Shown: positions 7,964 through 15,504, numbered from the stretch's first letter. The stretch: 30,840 nucleotides of DNA from Gallionella sp. (GCA_030690245.1 JAUYGW010000218.1:1-30840), one strand, 5' to 3'. Notes: generated by a model not told the origin, from the letters alone. Numbers and translations are program-made.

Positions 7964-8764
7964 ATGCTGATACTCGATCGACAAACCCGGCCAGCGGGCC
8001 AACGCCGCCTGACAACCAGCCTGGCGCACAGCGAAGCTGAGATACTGGAGGCGCAACGCCTGCGCTACAAGGTGTTCGCCGAAGAAATGGGCGCAAGCCT
8101 GCCCAGCGCAAGCGAAGGAATCGACCGCGATATTTTCGACAAATACTGCAAACATTTACTGGTGCGCGAAAGCGGCGGAAACAAAGTGGTGGGCACCTAC
8201 CGCATACTCTCGCCCGATCAGGCGCAAAAAATCGGCGGCTATTATTCGCAGACCGAATTCGATCTGACCCGATTACTGCATCTCAGCAAGCGCATGGTGG
8301 AAGTGGGACGTTCCTGCGTGCATTGGGATTATCGCGACGGTGCGACCATCAGCCAGCTGTGGGGCGGCCTCGCACAATACATGCAGCAAAACGGCCACGA
8401 ATATCTGATCGGATGCGCCAGCATCGGCATCGCGGACGGCGGCCATGTCGCGGCCAGCATCTACCGCAAACTGCACCGCATCTATGCCGCCCCCATCGAA
8501 TACAGCGTCTTCCCCCGCAACCCGCTGCCTCTGCACGCGCTGAACCAGCACCTCGATGCGCCAATTCCGCCGCTGATCAAGGGCTATCTGCGTCTTGGGG
8601 CTTATATCTGCGGCGAACCGGCATGGGATGCGGAATTCAATACCGCCGATCTGTTCATTCTGCTGCCGATGTCGCGCCTGAGCGAGCGCTATGCGAAACA
8701 CTTCCTCAAAACATCAGAACATTTTCTCAAAATGCAGTCCGGCAAGCCGTATCTGAACGTATAG
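7964..8764 (+). CDS. OlsB-like L-ornithine N-acyltransferase (GNAT, Acetyltransf_5 type)
   Basis: GNAT-fold acyltransferase of 266 residues from ATG 7964, chosen because GGGAG lies 6 bases upstream; an in-frame ATG 108 bases earlier would add a poor N-terminus. The core reads AQRLRYKVFAEEMGA, then DKYCKHLLVRE, VVGTYRIL, and MVEVGRSCVHWDYRDG. This is the pattern of OlsB proteins, which join a 3-hydroxyacyl chain from ACP to the alpha-amine of ornithine, the first step of phosphorus-free ornithine lipid synthesis. The fold is also called hemolysin-like acyltransferase, and acyl-homoserine lactone synthases are distant relatives, so the substrate is inferred. A Pho box sits upstream, an OlsA-type candidate is at 3158-4030, and two hemerythrin-like genes follow. 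Confidence 0.78.
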   Translation: MLILDRQTRPAGQRRLTTSLAHSEAEILEAQRLRYKVFAEEMGASLPSASEGIDRDIFDKYCKHLLVRESGGNKVVGTYRILSPDQAQKIGGYYSQTEFDLTRLLHLSKRMVEVGRSCVHWDYRDGATISQLWGGLAQYMQQNGHEYLIGCASIGIADGGHVAASIYRKLHRIYAAPIEYSVFPRNPLPLHALNQHLDAPIPPLIKGYLRLGAYICGEPAWDAEFNTADLFILLPMSRLSERYAKHFLKTSEHFLKMQSGKPYLNV

Positions 8765-8795
8765 CGATCTTTAATCGAACCTATAAAAGGAGCAC

Positions 8796-9308
8796 ATGAT
8801 GGAATTTGTATGGACAAAACAGTTGAGCACCGGAAATGCAGTTATCGACTCCGATCACAAAAATTTGATAGCCCTGGTTAATGGCATAGAACGCGCAATC
8901 AGGGCAAAGAACCACTCAGTCATATCGCAAGCATTCGAATTGCTGGAAGGCTGGTTATGCGTTCACTTTGCAAATGAGGAAAGAATTGCGCGGGTGGTCA
9001 ATCTCGATTTTTCCAAATGCAAACAGGCGCAACAATATTCGCTGAAAGAGCTTCAGTATTTTAGAGACGAGCTGGTGAACAAAAAAGGCGTTTGGTGTGA
9101 CGACGCGATAAAGCATTACTCTCATTGTTTAAGGCGCTGGATGACCGAACACATCATCAAAGTCGATATGCCGATGAAGCCGATGCTGCAAGCACTTGAT
9201 TACCTATTCTGGCCGGGCCGCAGGGAGGGCGAAGCCAACTACACCGCCGGGCGCACCGCAAGCTTTTACCTGCATCATTTCGATGTGCCGACGCCATGCG
9301 CCGCATGA
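8796..9308 (+). CDS. Bacteriohemerythrin-like protein lacking the H-x3-H ligand pair
   Basis: Hemerythrin-like four-helix protein of 170 residues with ribosome-binding site AAAGGAG before ATG 8796. In hemerythrins a di-iron centre binds oxygen through five His, one Glu and one Asp. Here H21 (DSDHKNL), H57 with E61 (HFANEE), and H119 with D124 (HIIKVD) are present. The third-helix pair H-x3-H is missing: a gapless alignment places C75 and Q79 there (SKCKQAQQYS). In classical hemerythrin those two His bind the same iron, so a normal di-iron site is doubtful. The neighbouring gene shows the same loss, so it is not a random error. The gene follows the olsB-like gene by 31 bases and overlaps the next one. 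Confidence 0.83.
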   Translation: MMEFVWTKQLSTGNAVIDSDHKNLIALVNGIERAIRAKNHSVISQAFELLEGWLCVHFANEERIARVVNLDFSKCKQAQQYSLKELQYFRDELVNKKGVWCDDAIKHYSHCLRRWMTEHIIKVDMPMKPMLQALDYLFWPGRREGEANYTAGRTASFYLHHFDVPTPCAA

Positions 9309-9877
9309 TAAGCCTTCTGGCGCCTGCCTTCCGCAATGGCCGTGGCATGAAAGGTCTGGCATGGTCCCGGCAATTGAGTATCGGCAACGTGGTTATCGAC
9401 GCCGAGCACAGGAACCTGATACGCATCGTCAACGATGCAATCCGCGCGGTCAAATCGAGGGACTGCCTTACGCTGCTGGAGGAGTTGAAGCATCTCGAAA
9501 ACTGGCTGCACACCCATGGCACGCACGAAGAAACCATTGCGGAATCGGTCAACTTTCCCATCGCCCTGCTCAAGTCCGCACAGCAATATTCGCAGAATAC
9601 GCTCCGGCATTTGAAGGACGAAATGGAAGGCCAGTACGGCATGTGGTCAGACGACACGGCAGCATATCTTTCCCACTTGCTGAGGACATGGGTCATCGGG
9701 CATATCACCGCCGTGGATATGCCGATGAAGTCCCTGCTGCAAACCTGCGACTATCACTTCTGGCCCAGCTACACAGCGGAAGAAACCTATGGCCCTGTGC
9801 CTGCAACCTCGGACGCATATAAATCCCGGTACGGATCTGGTTGTAATTGCAATAGTGTTTCATCTGCCGTCAAGTAA
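9305..9877 (+). CDS. Second bacteriohemerythrin-like protein, paralogue of the upstream gene
   Basis: Paralogue of the preceding protein; both contain VDMPMK and AQQYS at equal positions. Numbered from the internal Met at 9347 (MKGLAWSRQLS), it retains H21 (DAEHRNL), H57/E61 (HGTHEE) and H119/D124 (HITAVD), and has L75 and Q79 where iron-binding His are expected. The start is uncertain: ATG 9305 overlaps the upstream stop as ATGA, which suggests translational coupling; ATG 9296 and ATG 9347 are alternatives. No good ribosome-binding site precedes any of them. The C-terminal tail has CNC, with no recognised function. Tandem duplication followed by conservation of an altered metal site suggests a specialised role, unknown at present. 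Confidence 0.8.
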   Translation: MISLLAPAFRNGRGMKGLAWSRQLSIGNVVIDAEHRNLIRIVNDAIRAVKSRDCLTLLEELKHLENWLHTHGTHEETIAESVNFPIALLKSAQQYSQNTLRHLKDEMEGQYGMWSDDTAAYLSHLLRTWVIGHITAVDMPMKSLLQTCDYHFWPSYTAEETYGPVPATSDAYKSRYGSGCNCNSVSSAVK

Positions 9878-9984
9878 CCTGCCCCCCAATTTCCCAGCCA
9901 AAGCGGGGCAATCGCCACGCAAGCTCCATGTTGACCCGCCGCCAATGCCATGCGAAAACAGGCGCCACATAAAACATATTCCCG

Positions 9985-10093
9985 GATTCATCCCAGATAG
10001 CTATTGGGGCATTGCAAAATCAATGGGTTATCGGGTTTTAACCCGACATGTCGGGCTGAAGCCCGACACTCAAATGGATTATCTGGATTCATC
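9985..10093. repeat. Palindromic element upstream of phoB
   Basis: About 109 bases with imperfect inverted ends (9985-10007 and 10071-10093, both containing versions of ATCCAGATAATCCATT). Inside are two hairpins, TCGGGTTTTAACCCGA (10031-10046) and one with arms GTCGGGC/GCCCGAC (10051-10068). The element stops 3 bases before the phoB Pho box. Its ends resemble those of the element downstream of phoB. Confidence 0.55.
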
Positions 10094-10096
10094 TTT

Positions 10097-10125
10097 CTGT
10101 CACAAATTATCCATATATTAGCCAT
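10097..10125 (+). promoter_or_regulatory. Candidate Pho box for phoB
   Basis: Three 7-base units, CTGTCAC, TATCCAT and TAGCCAT, with AT-rich 4-base spacers give an 11-base period. The first unit matches the PhoB consensus closely. It ends 27 bases before the likely phoB start and fits the usual autoregulation of phoB. Confidence 0.55.
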
Positions 10126-10152
10126 TCCGTAATCAGTGATTGAAAGTTGGAG

Positions 10153-10836
10153 ATGAGCGCAAAAATTTTGATAGTCGAAGATGAACCGGCGATCCAGGAG
10201 CTGCTGGCATTTAATGTAGTGCAGGCCGGTTTTCGCGCATTGCGCGCGGAAGACGCGGAAAGCGCCTGGCTGCAAATCAAACAGGACTTGCCGGATTTGA
10301 TCCTGCTCGACTGGATGTTGCCCAACACCAGCGGCCCGTTGCTTGCCAGGCAATTTCGCAGCGACGCAAGAACCAGCAACATTCCCATCATCATGCTGAC
10401 GGCGCGCGGGGAAGAACACGACAAAATACTGGGGCTCGAATCGGGCGCGGACGACTACATCACCAAGCCGTTTTCGCCCCGCGAACTGATGGCGCGGATA
10501 CGCGCCATGCTGCGCCGCCATACCCCCGCGATACCGGATGAAACCATAGCCATGGGCGGTTTGGAACTATCTCCCGTATCGCACCGGGTCAGGGCAAACG
10601 ATATCAATATTGAATTGGGGCCCACTGAATTCCGGTTGTTGTACTTTTTCATGAGCCATGCCGAACGGGTATACAGCCGCTCCCAATTGCTCAACCATGT
10701 GTGGGGCACGCAAGCCTTTATCGAGGAGCGTACCGTGGATGTGCATATACGCCGGCTCAGGAAAGCGCTGGAAGCCGCCGGCAAGGATCATTTGATCCAG
10801 ACCGTGCGCGGCAGCGGTTACCGCTTTTCGGTGTAA
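10153..10836 (+). CDS. phoB: Phosphate regulon response regulator PhoB
   Basis: OmpR/PhoB-family response regulator of 227 residues. The receiver domain (about 1-115) has acidic residues at VEDE (9-11), the phosphorylation site D53 (LLDWMLP), T83 region (MLTARG) and K105 (TKPF). The C-terminal winged helix (about 130-225) ends in ERTVDVHIRRLRKAL and TVRGSGYRFSV. MSAKILIVEDEPAIQELL matches the usual PhoB N-terminus, so ATG 10153 is preferred over TTG 10147 even though GGAG abuts the ATG. Phosphorylated PhoB binds Pho boxes and activates phosphate-starvation genes. Normally phoR follows directly; here the next gene is a porin nearly 600 bases away, so its kinase must be encoded elsewhere or be a non-cognate one. 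Confidence 0.93.
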   Translation: MSAKILIVEDEPAIQELLAFNVVQAGFRALRAEDAESAWLQIKQDLPDLILLDWMLPNTSGPLLARQFRSDARTSNIPIIMLTARGEEHDKILGLESGADDYITKPFSPRELMARIRAMLRRHTPAIPDETIAMGGLELSPVSHRVRANDINIELGPTEFRLLYFFMSHAERVYSRSQLLNHVWGTQAFIEERTVDVHIRRLRKALEAAGKDHLIQTVRGSGYRFSV

Positions 10837-10855
10837 GCACAGAACCGGTTATCCT

Positions 10856-11034
10856 TGAACCCAAATAGTTCATTAGAAAAACACGTCATTCCGGCGAAGG
10901 CCGGAATCCAGATGGTCAACTATATTCCCGCGTTAGCGGGGCAATACCTTGGTTTTGTCCGCTCCGCGGAGTGATTGTTATTGCTGGATACCGGCCTTCG
11001 CCGGCATGACGGTCTAATGGATTATCTGGGTTGA
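10856..11034. repeat. 180-base palindromic element downstream of phoB
   Basis: Imperfect inverted repeat. The inner arms are 10884-10911 and 10984-11011 (CGTCATTCCGGCGAAGGC and its near complement). Outer arms extend to about 10856 and 11034 and include a GATAATCCATTAGA-like end. Smaller GC hairpins lie in the middle (around 10926-10970). The end sequence resembles the element upstream of phoB. It could act as a terminator-like structure after phoB, but lacks a T tract. Confidence 0.6.
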
Positions 11035-11039
11035 AACCT

Positions 11040-11242
11040 CAGTTGAACCACGAAGAACACGGAGATCACGAAGAATTTTCATGGGGTTGATTGTTTTTCG
11101 CCAGCCAACCAAAAGGAGGCTGGCATCGCTGGAGTAACAGCTTGTTTTTCTTCGTGCCCTTCGTTAACCAGCCACTTGGTGACCGTTCTTTGGTCGCCTA
11201 GTGGAATGGCTAGTAGTTCTATCAGTTCTTCGTGGTGAACTG
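11040..11242. repeat. 203-base element with near-perfect terminal inverted repeats
   Basis: The ends 11040-11058 and 11225-11242 are complementary except for one base indel (right end GTTCTTCGTGGTGAACTG). The interior holds no gene. Similar CACGAAG-type sequence occurs at 15408-15490. Looks like a small non-autonomous element or dispersed repeat; no transposase is present. Confidence 0.5.
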
Positions 11243-11320
11243 ATTTTTTGAGGGTTATACCAGGCTGCTTCCATGCCGCCCCATCGCGCTGCAATCAAAC
11301 CACCTCCCCTAAGCATTTCC

Positions 11321-11376
11321 TTGTAACAAAACCTTCACCAATCCTTAACCGGCTTTTCACATCCCCCCTCTAATCT
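11321..11376 (+). promoter_or_regulatory. Tandem Pho boxes and -10 element of the porin-pstS operon
   Basis: Four direct 7-base units, TTGTAAC (11321), CCTTCAC (11332), CCTTAAC (11343) and TTTTCAC (11354), repeat with an exact 11-base period. This equals two adjacent PhoB boxes. A -10-like TAATCT lies at 11371-11376, about 10 bases after the last unit, which is where PhoB-activated promoters carry it, without a good -35. The porin start is 50 bases further on. Confidence 0.65.
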
Positions 11377-11426
11377 GCACGGGTCGCGCTAGGGCGGCTT
11401 ATTCAAAATTACTGGGAGACTTGATC

Positions 11427-12581
11427 ATGCAACAAGCATTTACGAAGCAAAAGAAACTTATCGTCATCGCACTGGCAGCCACAGCCTTCTCGGCGCCCGC
11501 ACTGGCTGAAACCGCCAATGTGAGCTTTTACGGTAGGGCCGACTTGTCGTACGACTTCGTCAACAATGGCACTTCCGCCGCCGGCGTCGCTGGCGCAAGC
11601 AAGACCAACGTATCGAGCAACGTTTCGCGCATTGGCCTCAAGGGCGCGGAAGGGTTGGACGATGGCCTGTCGGTGATCTGGCAGATCGAGCAGCAAATCA
11701 ACATTGACAACACCACCGAAGCGGGCGGCACCGGCACCTTTGCCACGCGCAATTCCTTCGTCGGGCTGAAGCACGACACCGCAGGCACCGTGCTGCTGGG
11801 TCGCCACGACACTCCCTACAAACTGGCGACACGCAAGCTGGACCCGTTCGGCGACAGCGTCGCGGATAACCGCGCGCTGATGGGAGGCGTGACCAGCCCC
11901 ACAACCGTCGATTCCGCCAGCACCGCCTTCGATGGCCGCTCGACCAACACCATCCACTACAGCACGCCCAAATTGAGCGGCTTCACCGGCAAGATCGCCT
12001 ACGCCAACCTGAGAGAGACCAACACCACGGCCGCTGCCGCCAAGAACAGCCTCCTGAGCCTGGCCGCCATGTACGACGCCAAGCCTTTCTTCGCTTCGCT
12101 GGGCTATGAAGAACACAAGCTCGATGCGACTCGCGTCGGCGGCAAGGAATCGGCCTGGAAGCTGGGCGTGGGCTACACGATGATGGATGCGTTCACCCTG
12201 GCTTTCGTCTATGAAAATACCAGCGATAACCTGTGTACCGCCGTGGTGGCCGGCGGCTGCGCCGCAATCGGCGCCGACCGCTTTGGCCATAATGCCTACT
12301 ACCTGTCCGGCAATTACAAGATGGGCATGAATGCCGTCAAGTTTGCCTACGGCAAGGCCGGCCAACTGGCCTCAAATGCCAACACTGGCGCGAACCAGTT
12401 CAGCCTGGGCTATGACCACGGCCTGAGCAAGCGCACCAAGCTGTACGCGATCTATTCGCGCATCAGCAACGAGATCGGCAGCGACTACGGTTTCAGCCAG
12501 AGCACTTCGGCAGCAAGCTCTGTCAACGGCATCGGCGCCTCCCCATCGGTGGTTTCCCTCGGCGTTAGGCACACTTTCTAG
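11427..12581 (+). CDS. Outer-membrane porin, probably phosphate-starvation induced
   Basis: Gram-negative trimeric porin of 384 residues. A signal peptide (MQQAFTKQKKLIVIALAA...APALA) is followed by the mature start ETANVSFYGRADLSYDF. The chain has alternating beta-strand character and ends in VRHTF, with the terminal Phe recognised by the Bam machinery. Typical porin strand motifs are seen, such as RIGLKGAEGLDDGLSVIWQIEQ and NSFVGLKHDTAGTVLLGRHDTPYK. ATG 11427 is preceded by GGGAG. Tandem Pho boxes upstream and pstS downstream suggest it lets phosphate through the outer membrane, like phosphate porins of other bacteria. Anion selectivity cannot be shown from this reading. Confidence 0.92.
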   Translation: MQQAFTKQKKLIVIALAATAFSAPALAETANVSFYGRADLSYDFVNNGTSAAGVAGASKTNVSSNVSRIGLKGAEGLDDGLSVIWQIEQQINIDNTTEAGGTGTFATRNSFVGLKHDTAGTVLLGRHDTPYKLATRKLDPFGDSVADNRALMGGVTSPTTVDSASTAFDGRSTNTIHYSTPKLSGFTGKIAYANLRETNTTAAAAKNSLLSLAAMYDAKPFFASLGYEEHKLDATRVGGKESAWKLGVGYTMMDAFTLAFVYENTSDNLCTAVVAGGCAAIGADRFGHNAYYLSGNYKMGMNAVKFAYGKAGQLASNANTGANQFSLGYDHGLSKRTKLYAIYSRISNEIGSDYGFSQSTSAASSVNGIGASPSVVSLGVRHTF

Positions 12582-12607
12582 TCCGGCCCTGCCGATATGA
12601 AAAAAAT

Positions 12608-12657
12608 GGATCAACATGCATTTCGCAACAAGGTGCTGTTGATCCAGGCAGTGTTTT
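12608..12657 (+). terminator. Hairpin between porin and pstS, possible attenuator
   Basis: Perfect 9-base arms GGATCAACA (12608-12616) and TGTTGATCC (12637-12645) with a 20-base loop, followed 8 bases later by a run of six T. The T run is not adjacent to the stem, so termination may be partial. It could reduce porin-pstS read-through or protect the porin mRNA 3' end. Confidence 0.4.
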
Positions 12658-12685
12658 TTAAGCAACAAAACCAAATGGAGACAAC

Positions 12686-13738
12686 ATGAACAGCAAATTA
12701 AAGCAACTCATCATCGGCATCACCACAGCCGGCGCTCTGGCCTGTGCGGGCGCGAGCCATGCAGCCGCCAATATCACCGGAGCGGGCGCAACCTTTCCCT
12801 ACCCGATCTATGCCAAATGGGCGGAAGCCTATAAGGCCAAAAGCGGCGTAAGCATGAATTACCAGTCCATCGGCTCAGGCGGCGGCATCAAGCAGATCAC
12901 CGCCAAGACCGTTAATTTCGGCGCGTCCGACATGCCGCTGACGCCGGGAAAACTGGAAAAAAATGGCCTGATGCAGTTTCCGACCGTGATCGGCGGCGTG
13001 GTTCCGGTCGTAAACATCGATGGTGTCGCGGCCAACAAGATGAAGCTGGACGGTGAGACCCTCGCCAACATCTACCTGGGCAAAATCACCAAGTGGAACG
13101 ACCCCGCGCTGGTGGCCCTGAACAAGGACCTCAAGCTGCCTGCCGACAATATCACCGTGGTGCACCGCTCGGACGGCTCCGGCACCACCTTCATCTTCAC
13201 CAACTATTTGTCCAAGGCCAGTCCGGAGTGGAAATCCACCGTGGGTGAAAGCACGGCGGTTTCCTGGAAAGCAGGGATCGGCGGAAAAGGCAACGAAGGT
13301 GTGGCCGCCAACGTGCAACGCATGAAGAACACTATCGGCTACGTGGAATACGCCTACGCGCTGCAAAACAAGATGGCCTCCGTGCAGATGAAGAACCGCG
13401 ACGGCCAGTTCGTCGTACCCGGCGAAACCTCCTTCAAAGCCGCCGCAGCGAACGCGCAATGGGACAAGGCGCCGGGTTTCTACGAAATCCTGACCGACGA
13501 GCCTGGCAAGGAAAGCTGGCCGATCAGCGGCGCGACTTTCATCCTGATGCACAAGATGCAGGAAAACCCGGACATGGCGAGAGAAGTCCTGAAGTTTTTC
13601 GACTGGGCTTACACCAACGGCAACAAACTGGCTGCCGACCTGGACTACGTGCCGTTGCCGGAAAATGTGCAGAACCTGATCCGCAAGGCCTGGAAAAATC
13701 AAATCCGTGATACATCGGGCTCGTCACTGACGAAGTAA
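12686..13738 (+). CDS. pstS: Periplasmic phosphate-binding protein PstS
   Basis: High-affinity periplasmic phosphate-binding protein of the Pst ABC transporter, 350 residues. The signal peptide is about MNSKLKQLIIG...ASHAA, and the mature protein starts near ANITGAGATFPYPIYAKW. Phosphate-binding loops are visible: TGAGATFPYP, QSIGSGGGIKQI, FGASDMPL and RSDGSGTTFIF. ATG 12686 follows TGGAGA. It lies 104 bases after the porin, probably in the same Pho-controlled transcript. The partner genes pstC, pstA and pstB do not follow; the next gene is unrelated and lies beyond a terminator, so the permease parts must be elsewhere. Confidence 0.96.
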   Translation: MNSKLKQLIIGITTAGALACAGASHAAANITGAGATFPYPIYAKWAEAYKAKSGVSMNYQSIGSGGGIKQITAKTVNFGASDMPLTPGKLEKNGLMQFPTVIGGVVPVVNIDGVAANKMKLDGETLANIYLGKITKWNDPALVALNKDLKLPADNITVVHRSDGSGTTFIFTNYLSKASPEWKSTVGESTAVSWKAGIGGKGNEGVAANVQRMKNTIGYVEYAYALQNKMASVQMKNRDGQFVVPGETSFKAAAANAQWDKAPGFYEILTDEPGKESWPISGATFILMHKMQENPDMAREVLKFFDWAYTNGNKLAADLDYVPLPENVQNLIRKAWKNQIRDTSGSSLTK

Positions 13739-13757
13739 ACAACCTGATTGGGCAATT

Positions 13758-13912
13758 AACCTAAAAACCTCAGTTGATGGGTTCGTAGGTGCGAATTTAT
13801 TCGCACGCTCAACGAGTTATGTGCGAATGAATTCGCACCTACAAAAGTAGCATAATCCGTTGAAATACCAGAACGTTCTTCGCCAACAGAGGAATATAGG
13901 ATTAAGCAAAAA
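13758..13912. repeat. About 150-base dispersed repeat, copy 1
   Basis: An inverted copy of the element at 21076-21220. The two differ at scattered positions only, by eye well over 80% identical over their whole length. The centre is a hairpin of GTAGGTGCGAA / TTCGCACCTAC arms (13785-13842). One end carries AGAGGAA, a ribosome-binding-site-like sequence. No coding sequence. Confidence 0.75.
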
Positions 13913-13955
13913 ACCCTCCTGCTCAAATTACTTGAGTAGATCCATCCTCCCTGTT

Positions 13956-13986
13956 GCGGCATCCATCCGGATGCCGCTTTTTTTTA
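13956..13986 (+). terminator. Rho-independent terminator after pstS
   Basis: Perfect 9-base stem GCGGCATCC / GGATGCCGC with a 4-base loop, followed by an unbroken T run. It would end the porin-pstS transcript, after the repeat element. Confidence 0.85.
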
Positions 13987-14125
13987 TCTGAAGTTTGTTC
14001 GCCCGTAAAAAATTGTGCGCGGCATGTCATACATGAATCCGCCAACTGGATTCTCCGTCCATCCCGCGCCTTCCCGCCCATCACCCCGGCGGGTATCATG
14101 CCGGCAAATGCCACGGAAACTTGCG

Positions 14126-15373
14126 ATGACCTGCAAACTCCTATTCTTCGCAGCCGCCTGCCTGCTCGCGCTGCTTCCCGGCGCCGGTCGCGCCGACGAT
14201 GCCTGGCCCAAACCCAGCGTAGACGGCGAAGTGCAGCTCTACTTTTTCTGGTCGCTCAGCTGCCCGCACTGCACCGAGGCGCGCCCCTACATCGAGGCGA
14301 TACCCGAGACGCGCCCCTGGGTGAAGCTGCACACTCTGGAACTCAGCCGCCATCCGGAAAACGCCCACCGCTATCAGGCCATGGCGCGGCAACTGGGCGA
14401 GGGTGCGGCAGCCGTTCCCGCGCTGCTGTTCTGCGGCGAGATGCATGTCGGCTGGGACAGCGACGAAACCACCGGCGCGCAAATCCGCCAGCGCCTCGAC
14501 GATTGCCGCGCACGCGCCCAAGGGGGTGAATGGCGCAGCCGGAAGGCCGAAGCCATCCGCCTGCCGCTGATCGGCGCCATCGATCCCGCGAACCTCTCGT
14601 TGCCGGCGCTCACCCTCATCCTCGCCGGGCTGGATGCCTTCAACCCCTGCGCCTTCTTCGTGCTGCTGTTTCTGCTCTCGATGATGGCGCACCAGAAGAG
14701 CCGCCGCCGCATGCTGCTCATCGGCGGCGTCTTCGTGCTGGTATCCGGGATCATGTATTTCGCCTTCATGGCGGCCTGGCTGAATGTCTTCCAGCTCTTC
14801 GGCCACCTCGCCTGGGTCACGCTGGCCGCGGGTGCGCTGGCTGTCTTCGTCGGAGCGGTGAACGTGAAGGATTTTTTCCTGTTCGGGCAGGGCTTCACGC
14901 TGTCCATCCCGGAATCGAAAAAGCCCGGCATCTTCCGCCGCGCCCGCGCCATCCTCAGCGCCGGCAGCCTGCCGGCCATGCTCGCCGCCACGCTGTTCCT
15001 CGCCGTCGCCGCGAACTTCTACGAGCTGCTGTGCACGGCGGGCTTCCCGATGGTCTATACGCGCCTGCTCACCATGGCCGACCTTGCCCCCGCCGCGCGC
15101 TACGGCTATCTCGCCGCTTATAATCTGGTCTACGTCCTGCCGCTGGCGCTGATCGTCGCCGTCTTCGCCTTCAGCCTCGGCGCAAGAAAACTCACGGAAC
15201 GCGAAGGCCGCCTGCTCAAGCTGATGTCCGGCGCGATGATGCTGGAACTGGGCGCCCTGCTGCTGATCGCGCCGGATTACATCAGCCGGGTCGGTGTCGC
15301 CTTCGGGCTGATGGCGATAGCGGTCGGGATCACCTGGATCGCCGCGCGCCTGACCAGGGAAACACCGGAATAA
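14126..15373 (+). CDS. Thioredoxin-like / CcdA-DsbD-like membrane fusion protein
   Basis: A 415-residue protein combining a periplasmic thioredoxin-like part and a multi-pass membrane part. A signal peptide (MTCKLLFFAAACLLALLPGAGRA) precedes the thioredoxin-like domain with active-site CPHC at residues 46-49. The membrane half begins near residue 155 and has about seven helices. Two likely redox cysteines sit in NPCAFFVLL and LLCTAGFP, the paired-cysteine pattern of CcdA/DsbD electron carriers. It probably passes reducing power across the membrane to periplasmic thiols; the partner is unknown. ATG 14126 is chosen for GGAA at good spacing; ATG 14108 would add six residues. The domain order is the reverse of DsbD, in which thioredoxin is C-terminal. 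Confidence 0.82.
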   Translation: MTCKLLFFAAACLLALLPGAGRADDAWPKPSVDGEVQLYFFWSLSCPHCTEARPYIEAIPETRPWVKLHTLELSRHPENAHRYQAMARQLGEGAAAVPALLFCGEMHVGWDSDETTGAQIRQRLDDCRARAQGGEWRSRKAEAIRLPLIGAIDPANLSLPALTLILAGLDAFNPCAFFVLLFLLSMMAHQKSRRRMLLIGGVFVLVSGIMYFAFMAAWLNVFQLFGHLAWVTLAAGALAVFVGAVNVKDFFLFGQGFTLSIPESKKPGIFRRARAILSAGSLPAMLAATLFLAVAANFYELLCTAGFPMVYTRLLTMADLAPAARYGYLAAYNLVYVLPLALIVAVFAFSLGARKLTEREGRLLKLMSGAMMLELGALLLIAPDYISRVGVAFGLMAIAVGITWIAARLTRETPE

Positions 15374-15407
15374 AAACCGAGGATAGAAATGCCCCCCAAA
15401 GCACTCA

Positions 15408-15490
15408 CCACGAAGATCGCGAAGGAAAACAATGGATTATTTCCAAGACTCGATTCGCCCTGCTTCGTGCTCTTCGTGCCCTTCATGGTT
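15408..15490. repeat. CACGAAG-type inverted repeat
   Basis: Imperfect inverted repeat with arms at 15408-15426 (ACCACGAAGATCGCGAAGG) and 15463-15490 (CTTCGTGCTCTTCGTGCCCTT and following). It fills the gap between the fusion protein and the CDF gene and resembles the end of the 11040-11242 element. Confidence 0.45.
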
Positions 15491-15504
15491 AATAAGGATT
15501 TGAA

